NCBI GenBank assembly: GCA_025057015.1
Contig: JANWYG010000014.1
Span: 1 to 64,000 of the forward strand
DNA from: Blastocatellia bacterium
Lineage (GTDB): Bacteria > Acidobacteriota > Blastocatellia > Chloracidobacteriales > JADJPF01
Length of the DNA stretch: 64,000 nucleotides
Reading direction: 5' to 3'
Shown: positions 17,819 through 27,954 of the stretch, piece after piece
Layout: each line of letters starts with the position of its first letter
Numbering within the stretch: position 1 is the first letter of the stretch
Notes under the pieces: model-generated
What the model saw: the letters and a program-made list of their open reading frames with translations, nothing else
Database searches by the model: none
What the model was told of the DNA's origin: nothing
Program-made: the position numbers and the translations under genes

Positions 17819-19303
17819 TTACTTTTTCAACAACTTACCGAATAAAGAACCCATGTCTTGATTCCAAATAGAGCCCTTCTTAACTTTTGTAGAGGCTATC
17901 GGGTGATTAGGTTGGATGGAAAGTACGCTCTTATACATCTGCTCAGCTTCGTCAGAACGACCCATATTCTCATACATCAACGCTAGTTGCAGTCTAGGTT
18001 CTAGGGAATTCGGGTCAAGCTCACAACATTTAAGCAGCAATCCTTCAGCCTCGCTACGGTCACTCGGCCTCTTTACTATTATCATAGCAAGCGCCAGAAG
18101 GTACTTAGCCTTGTCGGGTACTAGCTCTACAGCTTGCCTAAAAAGCGTTTCGGCACGTCTTATATCGCCTACGCGCAACGATTGCTTGCCCTGCACAAAC
18201 CACTGCTCAGCGCGCATCTCTTCTTCTGAAACCTGTTTCGCTGTAGAAAACTCACGCTGCGAAGAAGAACGTATCTTGACTCCAGCTATGGCCTCCAATC
18301 TAGCCGTATCTATACGTTTCTTCTTGGGAGGAGCAGCAGGTGCTGGTGCTTCCCGTCTTACAGCATCGAGCGTTGAATACTCTCGATCGAGCGGCGAGAG
18401 TTTCTTAAACGCACCTGTAATTCTAGGGTTAGAAGCCGTAGGAGCAGTAGGAACGGCCATAACCGGCGAGGCCATCAAAACTTCCTGCTCAGCAGACTTA
18501 GCTTCAGCTGAACTCTCTTTAGCTACAGCCTCCGTTCCTATATCCGCTTCAAAGACAAATTCCACCTGTGGAGCCAAAAACTGAGGTGGTGTATCCCCAC
18601 CAGGCAAAGCTTCCTCTAAAGGATCCAGTATGCCAGCAGCAAGCAAAGCGTATAGAGCTCTCAGACCATCTATTTCAGGAATTCCGCTTTCCTTGAGCAA
18701 AGTGGACACAGATTTGGTCTTGTCTATCAGCGTAAGTATGAACGCTTCTAACTGTGTGAGATTAGCCCTCCTTGCCCTAATCATTATGTCCGGCACAGGA
18801 TGAATCACTTGCGACAAATCGCCTATAGAACTCCTTATGTAATCCTCATCTGCTATTGAGCGAATACCATCCATCAGAATGTCTAGGGCGCGAATCTGTA
18901 CTTTGAACTCATGATCGGCAGTCTTGCTTCCGTCAAAAGTATATTCCCCTTCTAAGTTGAAACAAGAAAGCGCTATCTTTCTTATTATTTCTTGCTCAAA
19001 GCAAATCAGCTCTTCGTGTGTCACCAACCTATAGTGAAGCAACAGGAAAGTAAGGGGATGTTCACGGCTTACATACTGCCTAACTTGCTGCAAGTAGTCA
19101 GCCGAAACTTTGCCCTTGTTCACTAAATGTTGACCTAGCTCCTCATCAGGCATGTTGCTTAGAGCAAACACCAAATGGCCGGCTTCAAAAAACAACACTT
19201 TTATTACCCTGTTTTGCCGCAACCTCAAAATTCCACTTAGCTCAGCCTCATCTATATCCCGTAGGAAGTCTATAAAAAACTGTCTGTTGAACTTACCTAG
19301 CAT
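17819..19303 (-). CDS. DUF4388 and TPR-repeat protein
   Basis: The 494-residue cytoplasmic protein begins with a DUF4388/PatA-N domain (about 1-145; ELSGILRLRQ, VIKVLFFEAGHLVFAL, GQHLVNKGKVS). A low-complexity Ala/Pro/Glu linker spans about 225-345, and TPR units lie at about 360-475 (AEQWFVQGKQSLRVGDIRRA, AETLFRQAVELVPDKAKYLL, LALMYENMGRSDEAEQMY). DUF4388 proteins occur with chemosensory, MglA and protein-kinase genes in Acidobacteriota and Myxobacteria, where they are thought to act as adaptors. An MglA-like GTPase lies 8 kb away and a kinase is in the same gene run. Confidence 0.87.
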   Translation of the reverse strand: MLGKFNRQFFIDFLRDIDEAELSGILRLRQNRVIKVLFFEAGHLVFALSNMPDEELGQHLVNKGKVSADYLQQVRQYVSREHPLTFLLLHYRLVTHEELICFEQEIIRKIALSCFNLEGEYTFDGSKTADHEFKVQIRALDILMDGIRSIADEDYIRSSIGDLSQVIHPVPDIMIRARRANLTQLEAFILTLIDKTKSVSTLLKESGIPEIDGLRALYALLAAGILDPLEEALPGGDTPPQFLAPQVEFVFEADIGTEAVAKESSAEAKSAEQEVLMASPVMAVPTAPTASNPRITGAFKKLSPLDREYSTLDAVRREAPAPAAPPKKKRIDTARLEAIAGVKIRSSSQREFSTAKQVSEEEMRAEQWFVQGKQSLRVGDIRRAETLFRQAVELVPDKAKYLLALAMIIVKRPSDRSEAEGLLLKCCELDPNSLEPRLQLALMYENMGRSDEAEQMYKSVLSIQPNHPIASTKVKKGSIWNQDMGSLFGKLLKK

Positions 19304-19365
19304 AGCAATTACCCATTAAGATATGATGCGCTTCAGTTTATTTGTCCATCTAAAATAAATCAAGG

Positions 19366-20133
19366 CTACTTGCTCTTGCGAAAGACCTTACCACCATTAT
19401 CTACTCTATGGATACCATTAACATCAGCGTAGAAAGAATGCTTTCCAGTCCTACCGTAAACCAACGGTTCAGCATGTATCCAGTAACTTTTCTTATCTTC
19501 AGACAGTTCCATTCCGATTTTATAGCCAGATATCTCGAGGGAACGTTGGCTAGCAAACCAAAAGTTAGCTTCTATTAGTTCGTCTATGTTAGCGTACCGA
19601 CCCCTTGAATCGACATACAGCTTCTGCGCTCCGATCAACTTGCCAACTTGCCGTTCAACATTCTGCTCGTTTACATACATCTTGGCCTCGAAGAAAAACC
19701 TATTTCCTGCTGCCTTAACCATCTCATAAGTCTGCTCATCGCCTACTCGCCAACGTCCATCCACCTTGAGCAAAGTAACTTCTTCTACTCTCATGTCAGC
19801 CGGATCGTCAGAAGACTTCATAAATACAGTAGCTACATTGCCGCTAGTTTGCTCACCGTAAAGCTTTATCTCTTTAGGTATCTCAGAAAATGTCTGCTCG
19901 AAGTCAGGCACCAGTTCTGCAAGCTCTTCTTCAGAAAGCCCTTCTATAGCACTAGCATAAACCGATAGTGCAAAACCTTCTCTGTACTGTTTTTCTCTGA
20001 GCAACCGGTAGAACTCCCGCACTGTATCAGAAGGCCCTAAGACTTTCGGCTTTGCTTGTTCAGATTCTTGACTATAAATAACAAATGGTAGCAAAAGAAG
20101 CATTAACACTCGCCAAACTCTCCGTCCAGTCAT
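19366..20133 (-). CDS. Exported protein with NTF2/DUF4878-like part
   Basis: The 255-residue protein has a signal peptide (about 1-21). Residues about 35-125 (VREFYRLLREKQYREGFAL, VTLLKVDGRWRVGDEQTYE) resemble NTF2-like/DUF4878 lipoproteins. The C-terminal half (LYVDSRGRYANIDELIEA, ISGYKIGMEL, YGRTGKHSFYADVNGIHRV) resembles the globular part of type II secretion/type IV pilin-like proteins found in Acidobacteriota. The pairing is odd and function is unknown. It is 62 bases upstream of the DUF4388-TPR gene and probably heads the run. Confidence 0.75.
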   Translation of the reverse strand: MTGRRVWRVLMLLLLPFVIYSQESEQAKPKVLGPSDTVREFYRLLREKQYREGFALSVYASAIEGLSEEELAELVPDFEQTFSEIPKEIKLYGEQTSGNVATVFMKSSDDPADMRVEEVTLLKVDGRWRVGDEQTYEMVKAAGNRFFFEAKMYVNEQNVERQVGKLIGAQKLYVDSRGRYANIDELIEANFWFASQRSLEISGYKIGMELSEDKKSYWIHAEPLVYGRTGKHSFYADVNGIHRVDNGGKVFRKSK

Positions 20134-20460
20134 AGCTCAAGATTTTATCAAAGCTCGTTAAGAAGAAAAGCCAAAACCTCATACCGGCGGTCTCAACCTA
20201 CACTCGAGGCAATCCAGCAAGCAGCAAGCAAATAAATCTAAATATTTGGAGAAAAATTTTAATATTTGGATTTATTCAAGGACAGTAAGTTAAGTCAGCG
20301 TAAAATCTTTATCACACCAAGTGCTAATATTAGCTTAACTTAGCAAAATACCAGCAGAGTCCACCGACAAGTCGTACTGAATGGAATAGCATTTGCTTAC
20401 CACTTTTTAGTCTCGCATGTATTCGCTTTTAATCTAAGCGAAAGTCAGTTAGGAGGAAAA
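20134..20460. promoter_or_regulatory. Long upstream region of the first TonB receptor with direct and inverted repeats
   Basis: This 327-base stretch has no gene. AATATTTGGA occurs exactly at 20241-20250 and 20261-20270, spaced 20 bases (two helical turns), inside A/T-rich DNA. GCTAATATTAGC at 20323-20334 is a perfect 12-bp palindrome. TAAGTTAAG at 20286-20294 and CTTAACTTA at 20334-20342 form a 9-bp inverted repeat enclosing most of the palindrome. The arrangement suggests operator sites for a receptor gene controlled by nutrient supply. AGGAGG just before 20461 is the ribosome site. Confidence 0.5.
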
Positions 20461-23400
20461 ATGAAAGTCTTACAGAATGCAAGGTATTTGTTCCTTGTAT
20501 CAGCTATGCTGGCTTGTGCAGCCATAACAGGATATGCACAGTCGGCTACAGGAGGAATACGAGGAACAATCACTGATCAGACAGGCGCAGTTATTGCCGG
20601 CGCCGAAGTGAGCATAAGAAACAATGCCACGGGAGCCGAAGCAAATGCTGTCACTAATCAAGAAGGCATCTACCGTATACCTTCACTACCGCCCGGCCAG
20701 TACACTATGACAATCACTGCGGCAGGATTCAAGAAAGCTGAACTAAAGGATCTAGCCGTAAGACTCGGTGTAGAGTCCACTTATGACGTGCAGTTGCAGC
20801 CTGGTGGAAGTGAAGAAATAGTGGAAGTCTCCGCCGGCGAGGTCTACATAGAGAAGGCACAAGCGCAGATATCAAGCAGTTTCGATTCAGCAAAGATAAC
20901 AGAGCTGCCGAACAACGTCGCTGGCGGCGGTATTGACGCCGTAGCATTGCTTACGCCCGGCGTAGTCGCTCCTGACGCAGGTGCAAGCTTCGGCAATACG
21001 AACGGTGCCACGATTTCAGCTAACGGCGCACGCGCCAGGAGCAACAACTTCAACATAGACGGTCAAGATAACAACGACATCTCTGTAACAGGCCCTTCGG
21101 TTGCAGTAAATAACACTGACATGGTACAGGAGTTTCAGATCATCACGAGCAACTTCTCGGCAGAGTATGGCCAGGCATCTGGAGCTATAGTAAATATCGT
21201 AACCAAAGGTGGCTCTAACGAGCTACATGGTACGGCATTCCTATATCACAGAAATCAAAAGACTCTCGATACGCTTACCTCACAAGAACGTCGTTCGGGA
21301 CTAAAAGATCCACCTCCTCAAATCAACAATATTTTTGGTTTCACCGTCGGTGGACCTATAAAGAAGGACAAAGTCTTCTTCTTTGGCTCATTCCAGGGCA
21401 TAGAGGAGCGCTCCAGCTTCTTACAGCAATCTCTAGCAAGCGGTCTGATTACGCCTACGCCAGCCGGGCTTGCAGCGCTGAACTCCGTGCTACCCGCTGA
21501 CATTAGGAACGTACTGAACACACTAGCACCCTTCAACCAGCCGCTCGGGAATCCAACTATTCAAGAAGGTACGACACGTATAATAAACGTAAACGTAGCT
21601 GGCCGAACAGTACCAGTACAGTTTGCTGGTATTCAACGTCTTATCCCGACACCTAGTGAAGAGCGAGAGTACTCAGTTAGAATAGATTGGAACGTAAGCG
21701 ACAAGATGAGAGTCTTCGGGCGATACCTAATCGAGCAGTCACTCTCAGAGAACGTGTTTGGTAACTTCAATAACGGTCTCGTTATAGATGTTGGCAGCCG
21801 TAACCAACAGTTAGGCTTCACAGCAGTATACACGTTCTCACCAAACGCTGTAAATGAATTCCGGTTCAACTATAGCCGTCTACGTGCCGATTTCGGTGGC
21901 GGCACTCTACCATCCGCTACGGAAGCAAACCAAGCTCCAGCATTCTTCAATCTACCTACTCCATTCGTAGATCTTGGTGCTGCTGTTAACCTGCCGCAGG
22001 GACGCTTGAATCAGAACTATCAGTTCTACAACCTCTTCTCTTATACGGCTGGCAGACACTCACTCAAGATGGGGCTCGATTTCAAACGTCGCTTGACTCG
22101 CTCCAACTTCTTGCCAAACCAGAACGGTACGTTTAACTTCTCTACCTTTGACCGGTTTGCCAACGATAATCCAAATTCAGCAGTTATCGCTTTTGGCAAC
22201 AACACGGTCAACTTCTCCGAGTTCAACCAGTACTACTTCTTCCAAGACGACTGGCGAGTTCGCGACAACTTGACGTTTAACATCGGTATCCGTTACGAAA
22301 ATAGCGGTCAGCCGATTAACGTCTTCAACGACATAACCACCAAACGTGAATCTGACCCTTCGACTGCATTCTTCAACACGAACGTTCCGTTAGAAGATCG
22401 CGTCGTACGACGTATCGACACGGACATGAATAACTTCGCTCCGCGCATAGGCTTTGCCTACACACCGCGCTTTTGGAAATCCATCTTCGGCGAAGATAAG
22501 ACAGTCTTCCGAGGTGGTTATGGTATTGCCTACGACGTAGCTTTCTACAACATACTGCTTAACGTATCGACTTCGACTCCAGTAGTGCTTCTAGCAACTC
22601 TGCCCGGTACTCCCGGACTTGTACCAGGTAATCCCTTTGGCCCTGCAGTACGTAATACACTGCAACCACTAGTACCACTGAGGACGCTCGATCCTAGACT
22701 GCTTACACGCACGCGCGTAGCCGATGACTTCCATTCACCTTACACGCAGCACTTCTCGTTCGGCATTCAGCGTGAGATTACGCCTCGCCAAGTGCTCGAA
22801 GTACGCTACGTAGGTTCTGTAACAACTGGCCAGTTCCAATCTATAAACGCCAACCCTCTAATCAGCGCCATAGCCAGAGACTTCCCGTCGTTTCTGCCGC
22901 CTGGAGTAACGCCAGCAGCTAACGGACGCAGGCTCAATCAAGGCCTGATACGGGAGCGCATAAACGGCGCCTCGGCTAATTACCACGGCCTGCAGGTACG
23001 TTATGATGCCCGCTATTCTGACCTCTTCTACGGCGTAAGCTATACATTCTCGAAGCAGATAGACAACGCTTCGGACATATTCTTTAGCAACGGCTCAGCT
23101 TTCCCACAGAACCCGTTCGATCCTGGTCGTGGCGAGAGAGCTCTTGGCGATTTTGACGTGCGACACAACCTAGCTATCAACTTTAACTACAACATACCGG
23201 TCTTTAAGTCACAGCAAGGCCTAGTTGGCAAGCTACTAGGCGGCTGGCAGTGGAGCGGTACTTACCTAGCTCGCCCCGGCAGCAGGTATACGCCAACGCA
23301 GTTCTTCTTTGGCAGCCCCTATGCCGACAACCCCTTCAACGCCACATTTATCGGCATATTGGATAACCTGCGACCATTCCTAAGCAATCCAAACGCTCCA

Positions 23401-23814
23401 CCTACCAAGGTCGGTATAGACGCAACTACAGCAGGAGTAAAGTCGCCCACTGGTTTTGTTGATCTAGGTGCACTCAACAAAGGAAAAGTAGTTCCGGTAA
23501 CGCCAAATGACGTAAGATTCATCGTCAACACGCCTGTAACAGCCAAGTTGTTTGGCTCGCCTTTTGGCACAGCAGGACGTAACTCTCTTCAAGGTGACCT
23601 CGTATCTTTAGGAAATATGGGACTGTTTAAGAACACCAAAGTTGGTGAGAAGCTCAACATTCAGTTCCGCTTCGAGATGTTCAATGTGTTCAACACGCAG
23701 AACTTTGGAGTGCCCGATGAGTTCGTAGACAATGCAGGTACCTCTTTCGCTGACTTTACGCAAAACGCTGGTAGCAGACGCTCCTTGCAGTTCGGCATCA
23801 AGCTGATCTTTTAA
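20461..23814 (+). CDS. TonB-dependent receptor, Oar-like, with carboxypeptidase-regulatory domain
   Basis: An outer-membrane receptor of 1117 residues. It has a signal peptide (about 1-26, ending GYAQ), a CarboxypepD_reg domain (about 32-115; GGIRGTITDQTGAVIAGAEV, SLPPGQYTMTI), a plug (about 125-250; NNFNIDGQDNND, EFQIITSNFSAEYGQASGA) and a large beta-barrel ending in Phe (FGIKLIF), the outer-membrane insertion signal. Acidobacteriota have many such receptors; the ligand (peptide, glycan or metal complex) is unknown. No TonB box is obvious at the mature N-terminus. It is followed by a hairpin and by a second receptor 237 bases downstream. Confidence 0.93.
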   Translation: MKVLQNARYLFLVSAMLACAAITGYAQSATGGIRGTITDQTGAVIAGAEVSIRNNATGAEANAVTNQEGIYRIPSLPPGQYTMTITAAGFKKAELKDLAVRLGVESTYDVQLQPGGSEEIVEVSAGEVYIEKAQAQISSSFDSAKITELPNNVAGGGIDAVALLTPGVVAPDAGASFGNTNGATISANGARARSNNFNIDGQDNNDISVTGPSVAVNNTDMVQEFQIITSNFSAEYGQASGAIVNIVTKGGSNELHGTAFLYHRNQKTLDTLTSQERRSGLKDPPPQINNIFGFTVGGPIKKDKVFFFGSFQGIEERSSFLQQSLASGLITPTPAGLAALNSVLPADIRNVLNTLAPFNQPLGNPTIQEGTTRIINVNVAGRTVPVQFAGIQRLIPTPSEEREYSVRIDWNVSDKMRVFGRYLIEQSLSENVFGNFNNGLVIDVGSRNQQLGFTAVYTFSPNAVNEFRFNYSRLRADFGGGTLPSATEANQAPAFFNLPTPFVDLGAAVNLPQGRLNQNYQFYNLFSYTAGRHSLKMGLDFKRRLTRSNFLPNQNGTFNFSTFDRFANDNPNSAVIAFGNNTVNFSEFNQYYFFQDDWRVRDNLTFNIGIRYENSGQPINVFNDITTKRESDPSTAFFNTNVPLEDRVVRRIDTDMNNFAPRIGFAYTPRFWKSIFGEDKTVFRGGYGIAYDVAFYNILLNVSTSTPVVLLATLPGTPGLVPGNPFGPAVRNTLQPLVPLRTLDPRLLTRTRVADDFHSPYTQHFSFGIQREITPRQVLEVRYVGSVTTGQFQSINANPLISAIARDFPSFLPPGVTPAANGRRLNQGLIRERINGASANYHGLQVRYDARYSDLFYGVSYTFSKQIDNASDIFFSNGSAFPQNPFDPGRGERALGDFDVRHNLAINFNYNIPVFKSQQGLVGKLLGGWQWSGTYLARPGSRYTPTQFFFGSPYADNPFNATFIGILDNLRPFLSNPNAPPTKVGIDATTAGVKSPTGFVDLGALNKGKVVPVTPNDVRFIVNTPVTAKLFGSPFGTAGRNSLQGDLVSLGNMGLFKNTKVGEKLNIQFRFEMFNVFNTQNFGVPDEFVDNAGTSFADFTQNAGSRRSLQFGIKLIF

Positions 23815-23822
23815 TTTTTCCC

Positions 23823-23845
23823 GGGAGAAGGGTACTCCTTCTCCC
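23823..23845 (+). terminator. Hairpin after the first TonB receptor
   Basis: GGGAGAAGG and CCTTCTCCC form a perfect 9-bp stem with a 5-base loop eight bases after the stop codon. No T-run follows, so it may be a transcript-end stabiliser or a Rho-assisted terminator. Confidence 0.55.
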
Positions 23846-24051
23846 TATCAATTCAGAAATTGTTTGAAGAACGGCAAGATATTTCACAGTACAAGCATTC
23901 TAAATAATAAGAATTGTTAAGACTAACTATTGCTTTAGAAGATTTTTTTTGGTCTAATTCTTGCTTCCATATTCTCAGTAAAAATAACTCAAAACTCGAT
24001 TCTTGGCCCTTATGCACAGCCAAGAGTTGCTAACTTCAAGAGGAGGAACAC

Positions 24052-27000
24052 ATGACCAACTTACGTCTAGCACGTCTAGGGCTACAGGTTCTGTTAATGC
24101 TCGGACTAGTGCTATGCCTACCGTTTGGTATGTCGGAAGCATCTGCACAGACAACCAACGGACGCTTTGTAATTACGGTCAAAGACGAAACTGGAGCAGT
24201 AGTGCCCGGTGCTACCGTGACCGTAGTAAATCAGGGAACGTTACAAGAGGTAACGGGTACAACTGGTGAGAATGGTGTCTACACAACCCAGCTCTTACCA
24301 ATAGGCTTTTACAAAGTAACCATAGAAGCTGCAGGCTTTAAGAAGTTCGTCAGTGAAGGCCTCAAGCTCGATGTCGGCCAGGAATACGGCTATAGCGCAA
24401 GCTTGCAGGTAGGCGGTGCTGATGACATAGTAGTCGTCTCTGCTGGTGGAGAAGCTCTAGTAAACACAACTACTGGAGAGATTCGTAACACGGTATCAGC
24501 AAAGCAGACACAAGAACTGCCATTGCCGACCAGAAACCCGCTGAACTTGATCCAGCTACAAGCCGGAGTAAATGGCAACTTAACACGTGGCTTTACCACA
24601 ATTAATGGTCAGCGACAGTCGACTATACAGGTTACCAAAGATGGCATCAATATCCAGGATAACTTCATTAGAGCAAACGCAGCTGACTTTTCACCAAACT
24701 CGCCGACAGTAGCAGGCGTAGGTGAAGTAACTATAGTCACCCAAAATGCAGGCGCTGACGTCGCCGGTTCCGCTGCTATTCGCTTTGTCACTCCGTCAGG
24801 AACAAACGAATATCACGGCGAAGTCTTCGAGTTTCACCGCAACCGTGTCTTGAACGCAAATGACTTCTTCAACAACGCAGTCAAACCGCGTATAGAAAGG
24901 CCTCCGTTCATACGCAATCAGTTTGGCTATCGCATCGGCGGGCCTATTTTCAAGAACAAACTCTTCTTCTTCAACGCCCTCGAAGGAACTAAACAAGTTA
25001 CCGGATCTCAGTTGACTACTACCGTCCTGTTACCTAATGCCCGTCGGGGAATATTTACGTACCGTGACAACAGCGGCCAGATAAGGACGTTGAATCTACT
25101 GTCAGCCCGAAACTTCTCAATTGACCCATTCATAGCTGGTCTGATAGCTCGCATACCCAGCGAAAGTAACATCCGCACTGTAGGTGACCAATTGAATACT
25201 TCTGGGCTGCTCATCCAGAAGACCGTTCGCAACTCAAGTTATACAAGTACCACTAGAATAGACTACATTATTAACTCCAATCACAGCGTCAACGGTGTGT
25301 ACGAGTATAACCGCCGTAGCGACGATCGGCCTGACATCGACACCAGCTTCAATAAGAGACCGCTGGTAGTCTCTCAAGGCTCCACGCATTTCGTCAAAGG
25401 TGGTTGGAACTGGGCTGTAAATAACCGCCTAAGCAATGAAGTCATCGTAGGCCACAACTTTACCAACCCAGTGTTTATAAGCTCCGAAGATCGTTCAGCA
25501 GGCTTCTTCGTGACCGGCTTACCGACTACAAATCCAGTAGTTACGTTCCTAAATCAAGGCCGTACGACACGTCTTACGAGCTTCATCGATCGGGCGCAAC
25601 TCTCAGTTGGTGCTCATAATATAAGCTTCGGCGCACAGTACGACCGGATACGGGTAACACCTTTCAATGATGCTGGTATTATCCCAAATCTCGGCTTAGG
25701 TCAGGCTACTTTCCCATCAGGTTTTGCACTCCGTGGTAGTGACTTCCCCGGTGGTATAGACGCTACACAGCTACTTACGGCGAACAACTTCCTCGCTTTC
25801 TACTCCGGTAGCATAGCCAGTGCCAGCGTGACCTATAATGCTGTCAATCAGACTTCAGGATTCGTCAGAGGAGCTACACAAAAGCGCAACCTAGAGATCG
25901 ATCAATATAGCTGGTATGTAACAGACCAGTGGAGATTCCACCCGCGCCTAACTATCAACGCAGGTCTAAGGTATGACTACGTTACGCCCTTACGCGAGCG
26001 CGACAACTTCGTGCTACTGCCCGAACGTGGCAATGCTACTACAGGTAAGGCCATAGTACTCAACCCAAACGGTGTAGTTAATTTCGCTCGTGGTAAACTG
26101 TTTAACTCCGACTTCAACAATTTTGCTCCAAACATCAGCGTAGCTTGGGACATCCCAGGTCTAGGCCGTCAGACAGTGTTGCGAGGCGGTTACTCTTTCG
26201 CCTACGTAAACGATGAAGCCGTCCGTGCAGTAGATAACAGTGCTCTGACCAACGCCGGTCTACAGCAGACACGTACAGCAACGCTAGCCGAGCTACAAGC
26301 CCTAGGTTCGCCAAGAGTAAGTACCTCCGCCGCTGCAGTCATAGCTGGTCCGCTTGCACCACCACAGTTTAGAATACCGATCACCTTCGCACAGCAGTTT
26401 GCAATTAACGCACAATCCGCCTTTGGTACGCCTGACCCCAACCTGCAGACTCCAAATTACCAACAGTACAACATAGGTATCGAGCGCGAGCTAACAAAAG
26501 ATATGGTCTTCACGGTTCGCTACGTGGGCAACAGGTCTACTAACTTGATCCGTGGCATTGACTATAACCAGATCGACGTAATCGGCACTGGTTTCGCTGC
26601 AGATGTAAGAAGAGCTCAGCAGAACGGTTTCCTGGCTCTACGTGCTACTGGAGTTTTTGATCCCAGATTCAACCCGAATATCCCAGGCAGTCAACAGCTT
26701 ACCGTCTTTCCGCTCCTCACAGCAGGAGGTTTGCTCACTAATCCTACCATCCGTTCCTTCATTCAGACAGGCGAAGCAGGCCAACTGGCGCTTATTTACA
26801 TAATCAACCGCCTGACCGGTTCTGTACGCTTTTCTCCTAATCCAAATGCCCTTGCAGCCAACGTGCTCGAGAACTTTGGCCGTTCTAACTACAACGCTCT
26901 ACAAGTGGAAGTCCGCCGTCGCTTTGCAGATTCCAAGATAGGTAGTTACTTCTTCCAGGCTAACTACACCTTCGGTAAGGTATTAGGCAATATTGAAGGC

Positions 27001-27720
27001 TTCAACTCCAACGGCAACGGTGGTGCTACTCAGACTCGTTTCGACGCACTGCTCGACAACAACAGGCCTGAACTAGAGTATGCTCGTGCTTCTTTCGACG
27101 TAAGACACCAGTTCAAGGCTAACTTCCTGTACGAGCTGCCGTTCGGACCTGGCAAGACCTTCAATTCCGACAACAAGATCATCCAGAAGCTCATCGGCGG
27201 ATACCAACTAAGCGGTATCTTCGAAATGCAGTCTGGCTTCCCGTTCTCGTTCATCTCTGGTCGTGGTACTTTCAATCGCGTCGGTCGCGGCATAAACACT
27301 GCCAACACGAGCCTCACTGTCGAACAAATTAAGAAGCTGTTCGGCATCAGAAAGACCCCGAACGGTATCTTCTATATCGATCCAAAAGTGATAGGCCCAG
27401 ACGGCCGCGCCGTAGCACCAGACGGAGCCCCACCGTTTGCCGGACAGATCTTCTTCAATCCCGGCCCAGGCGAAGTCGGTTCACTACAGAAACTGCAGTT
27501 TGATGGCCCGCGGCTTCACAACTTTAGCCTAAGCATTATGAAACGTACTCCAATCACTGAGCGGATCAACACCGAGTTTAGAGCTGAAATGTTCAACGTC
27601 TTCAACAGACCAGTCTTCTTCTTCAGCGATCAAAACATCAACAGCACCACGTTCGGTCAGATCACTAGCACCTTCAACAGCCCGCGCATCATCCAGCTAG
27701 CACTTAAGGTCAGCTTCTAG
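24052..27720 (+). CDS. TonB-dependent receptor, Oar-like, second copy
   Basis: A 1222-residue outer-membrane receptor with signal peptide (about 1-33, ending ASAQ), CarboxypepD_reg domain (about 38-120; GRFVITVKDETGAVVPGATV, LLPIGFYKVTIEAAGF), plug (about 130-250; TKDGINIQDNFI, GEVTIVTQNAGADVAGSA) and beta-barrel ending LALKVSF. The sequence differs enough from the first receptor that it is an ancient paralogue, not a recent copy. It has its own ribosome site (AGAGGAGG) before the ATG. No substrate-binding SusD-like partner lies nearby. Confidence 0.93.
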   Translation: MTNLRLARLGLQVLLMLGLVLCLPFGMSEASAQTTNGRFVITVKDETGAVVPGATVTVVNQGTLQEVTGTTGENGVYTTQLLPIGFYKVTIEAAGFKKFVSEGLKLDVGQEYGYSASLQVGGADDIVVVSAGGEALVNTTTGEIRNTVSAKQTQELPLPTRNPLNLIQLQAGVNGNLTRGFTTINGQRQSTIQVTKDGINIQDNFIRANAADFSPNSPTVAGVGEVTIVTQNAGADVAGSAAIRFVTPSGTNEYHGEVFEFHRNRVLNANDFFNNAVKPRIERPPFIRNQFGYRIGGPIFKNKLFFFNALEGTKQVTGSQLTTTVLLPNARRGIFTYRDNSGQIRTLNLLSARNFSIDPFIAGLIARIPSESNIRTVGDQLNTSGLLIQKTVRNSSYTSTTRIDYIINSNHSVNGVYEYNRRSDDRPDIDTSFNKRPLVVSQGSTHFVKGGWNWAVNNRLSNEVIVGHNFTNPVFISSEDRSAGFFVTGLPTTNPVVTFLNQGRTTRLTSFIDRAQLSVGAHNISFGAQYDRIRVTPFNDAGIIPNLGLGQATFPSGFALRGSDFPGGIDATQLLTANNFLAFYSGSIASASVTYNAVNQTSGFVRGATQKRNLEIDQYSWYVTDQWRFHPRLTINAGLRYDYVTPLRERDNFVLLPERGNATTGKAIVLNPNGVVNFARGKLFNSDFNNFAPNISVAWDIPGLGRQTVLRGGYSFAYVNDEAVRAVDNSALTNAGLQQTRTATLAELQALGSPRVSTSAAAVIAGPLAPPQFRIPITFAQQFAINAQSAFGTPDPNLQTPNYQQYNIGIERELTKDMVFTVRYVGNRSTNLIRGIDYNQIDVIGTGFAADVRRAQQNGFLALRATGVFDPRFNPNIPGSQQLTVFPLLTAGGLLTNPTIRSFIQTGEAGQLALIYIINRLTGSVRFSPNPNALAANVLENFGRSNYNALQVEVRRRFADSKIGSYFFQANYTFGKVLGNIEGFNSNGNGGATQTRFDALLDNNRPELEYARASFDVRHQFKANFLYELPFGPGKTFNSDNKIIQKLIGGYQLSGIFEMQSGFPFSFISGRGTFNRVGRGINTANTSLTVEQIKKLFGIRKTPNGIFYIDPKVIGPDGRAVAPDGAPPFAGQIFFNPGPGEVGSLQKLQFDGPRLHNFSLSIMKRTPITERINTEFRAEMFNVFNRPVFFFSDQNINSTTFGQITSTFNSPRIIQLALKVSF

Positions 27721-27726
27721 TGAAAC

Positions 27727-27758
27727 TTGCGGTAGGGTACAACTTTTCCCTACCGCAA
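27727..27758 (+). terminator. Hairpin after the second TonB receptor
   Basis: TTGCGGTAGGG and CCCTACCGCAA form a perfect 11-bp stem with a 10-base loop, starting six bases after the stop. As after the first receptor, there is no T-run. The two hairpins share position and a GGGTAC at the 3' side of the first arm. Confidence 0.6.
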
Positions 27759-27954
27759 ACTTCCCTCCTTCCCCACCAGACAACAGACAAAACTGCAAAC
27801 CTGGAAGATGGGACGCTACTTGAATGACCTAATCTGTTTGCCTCACACGTGAGCAGCAAAGCAAGCTCTAGCCTAAGCACTAGGTGACTACAAGCTGCAC
27901 TGTCATTACCCGCTAAACTAGACTTCAGCTGCATCATCTGAAATACTTCTAGCT

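Noticed and set aside
20461-27720. The two TonB receptors as a recent tandem duplication
   Set aside because: The proteins share architecture but differ strongly in length and sequence, with no long stretch of DNA identity.
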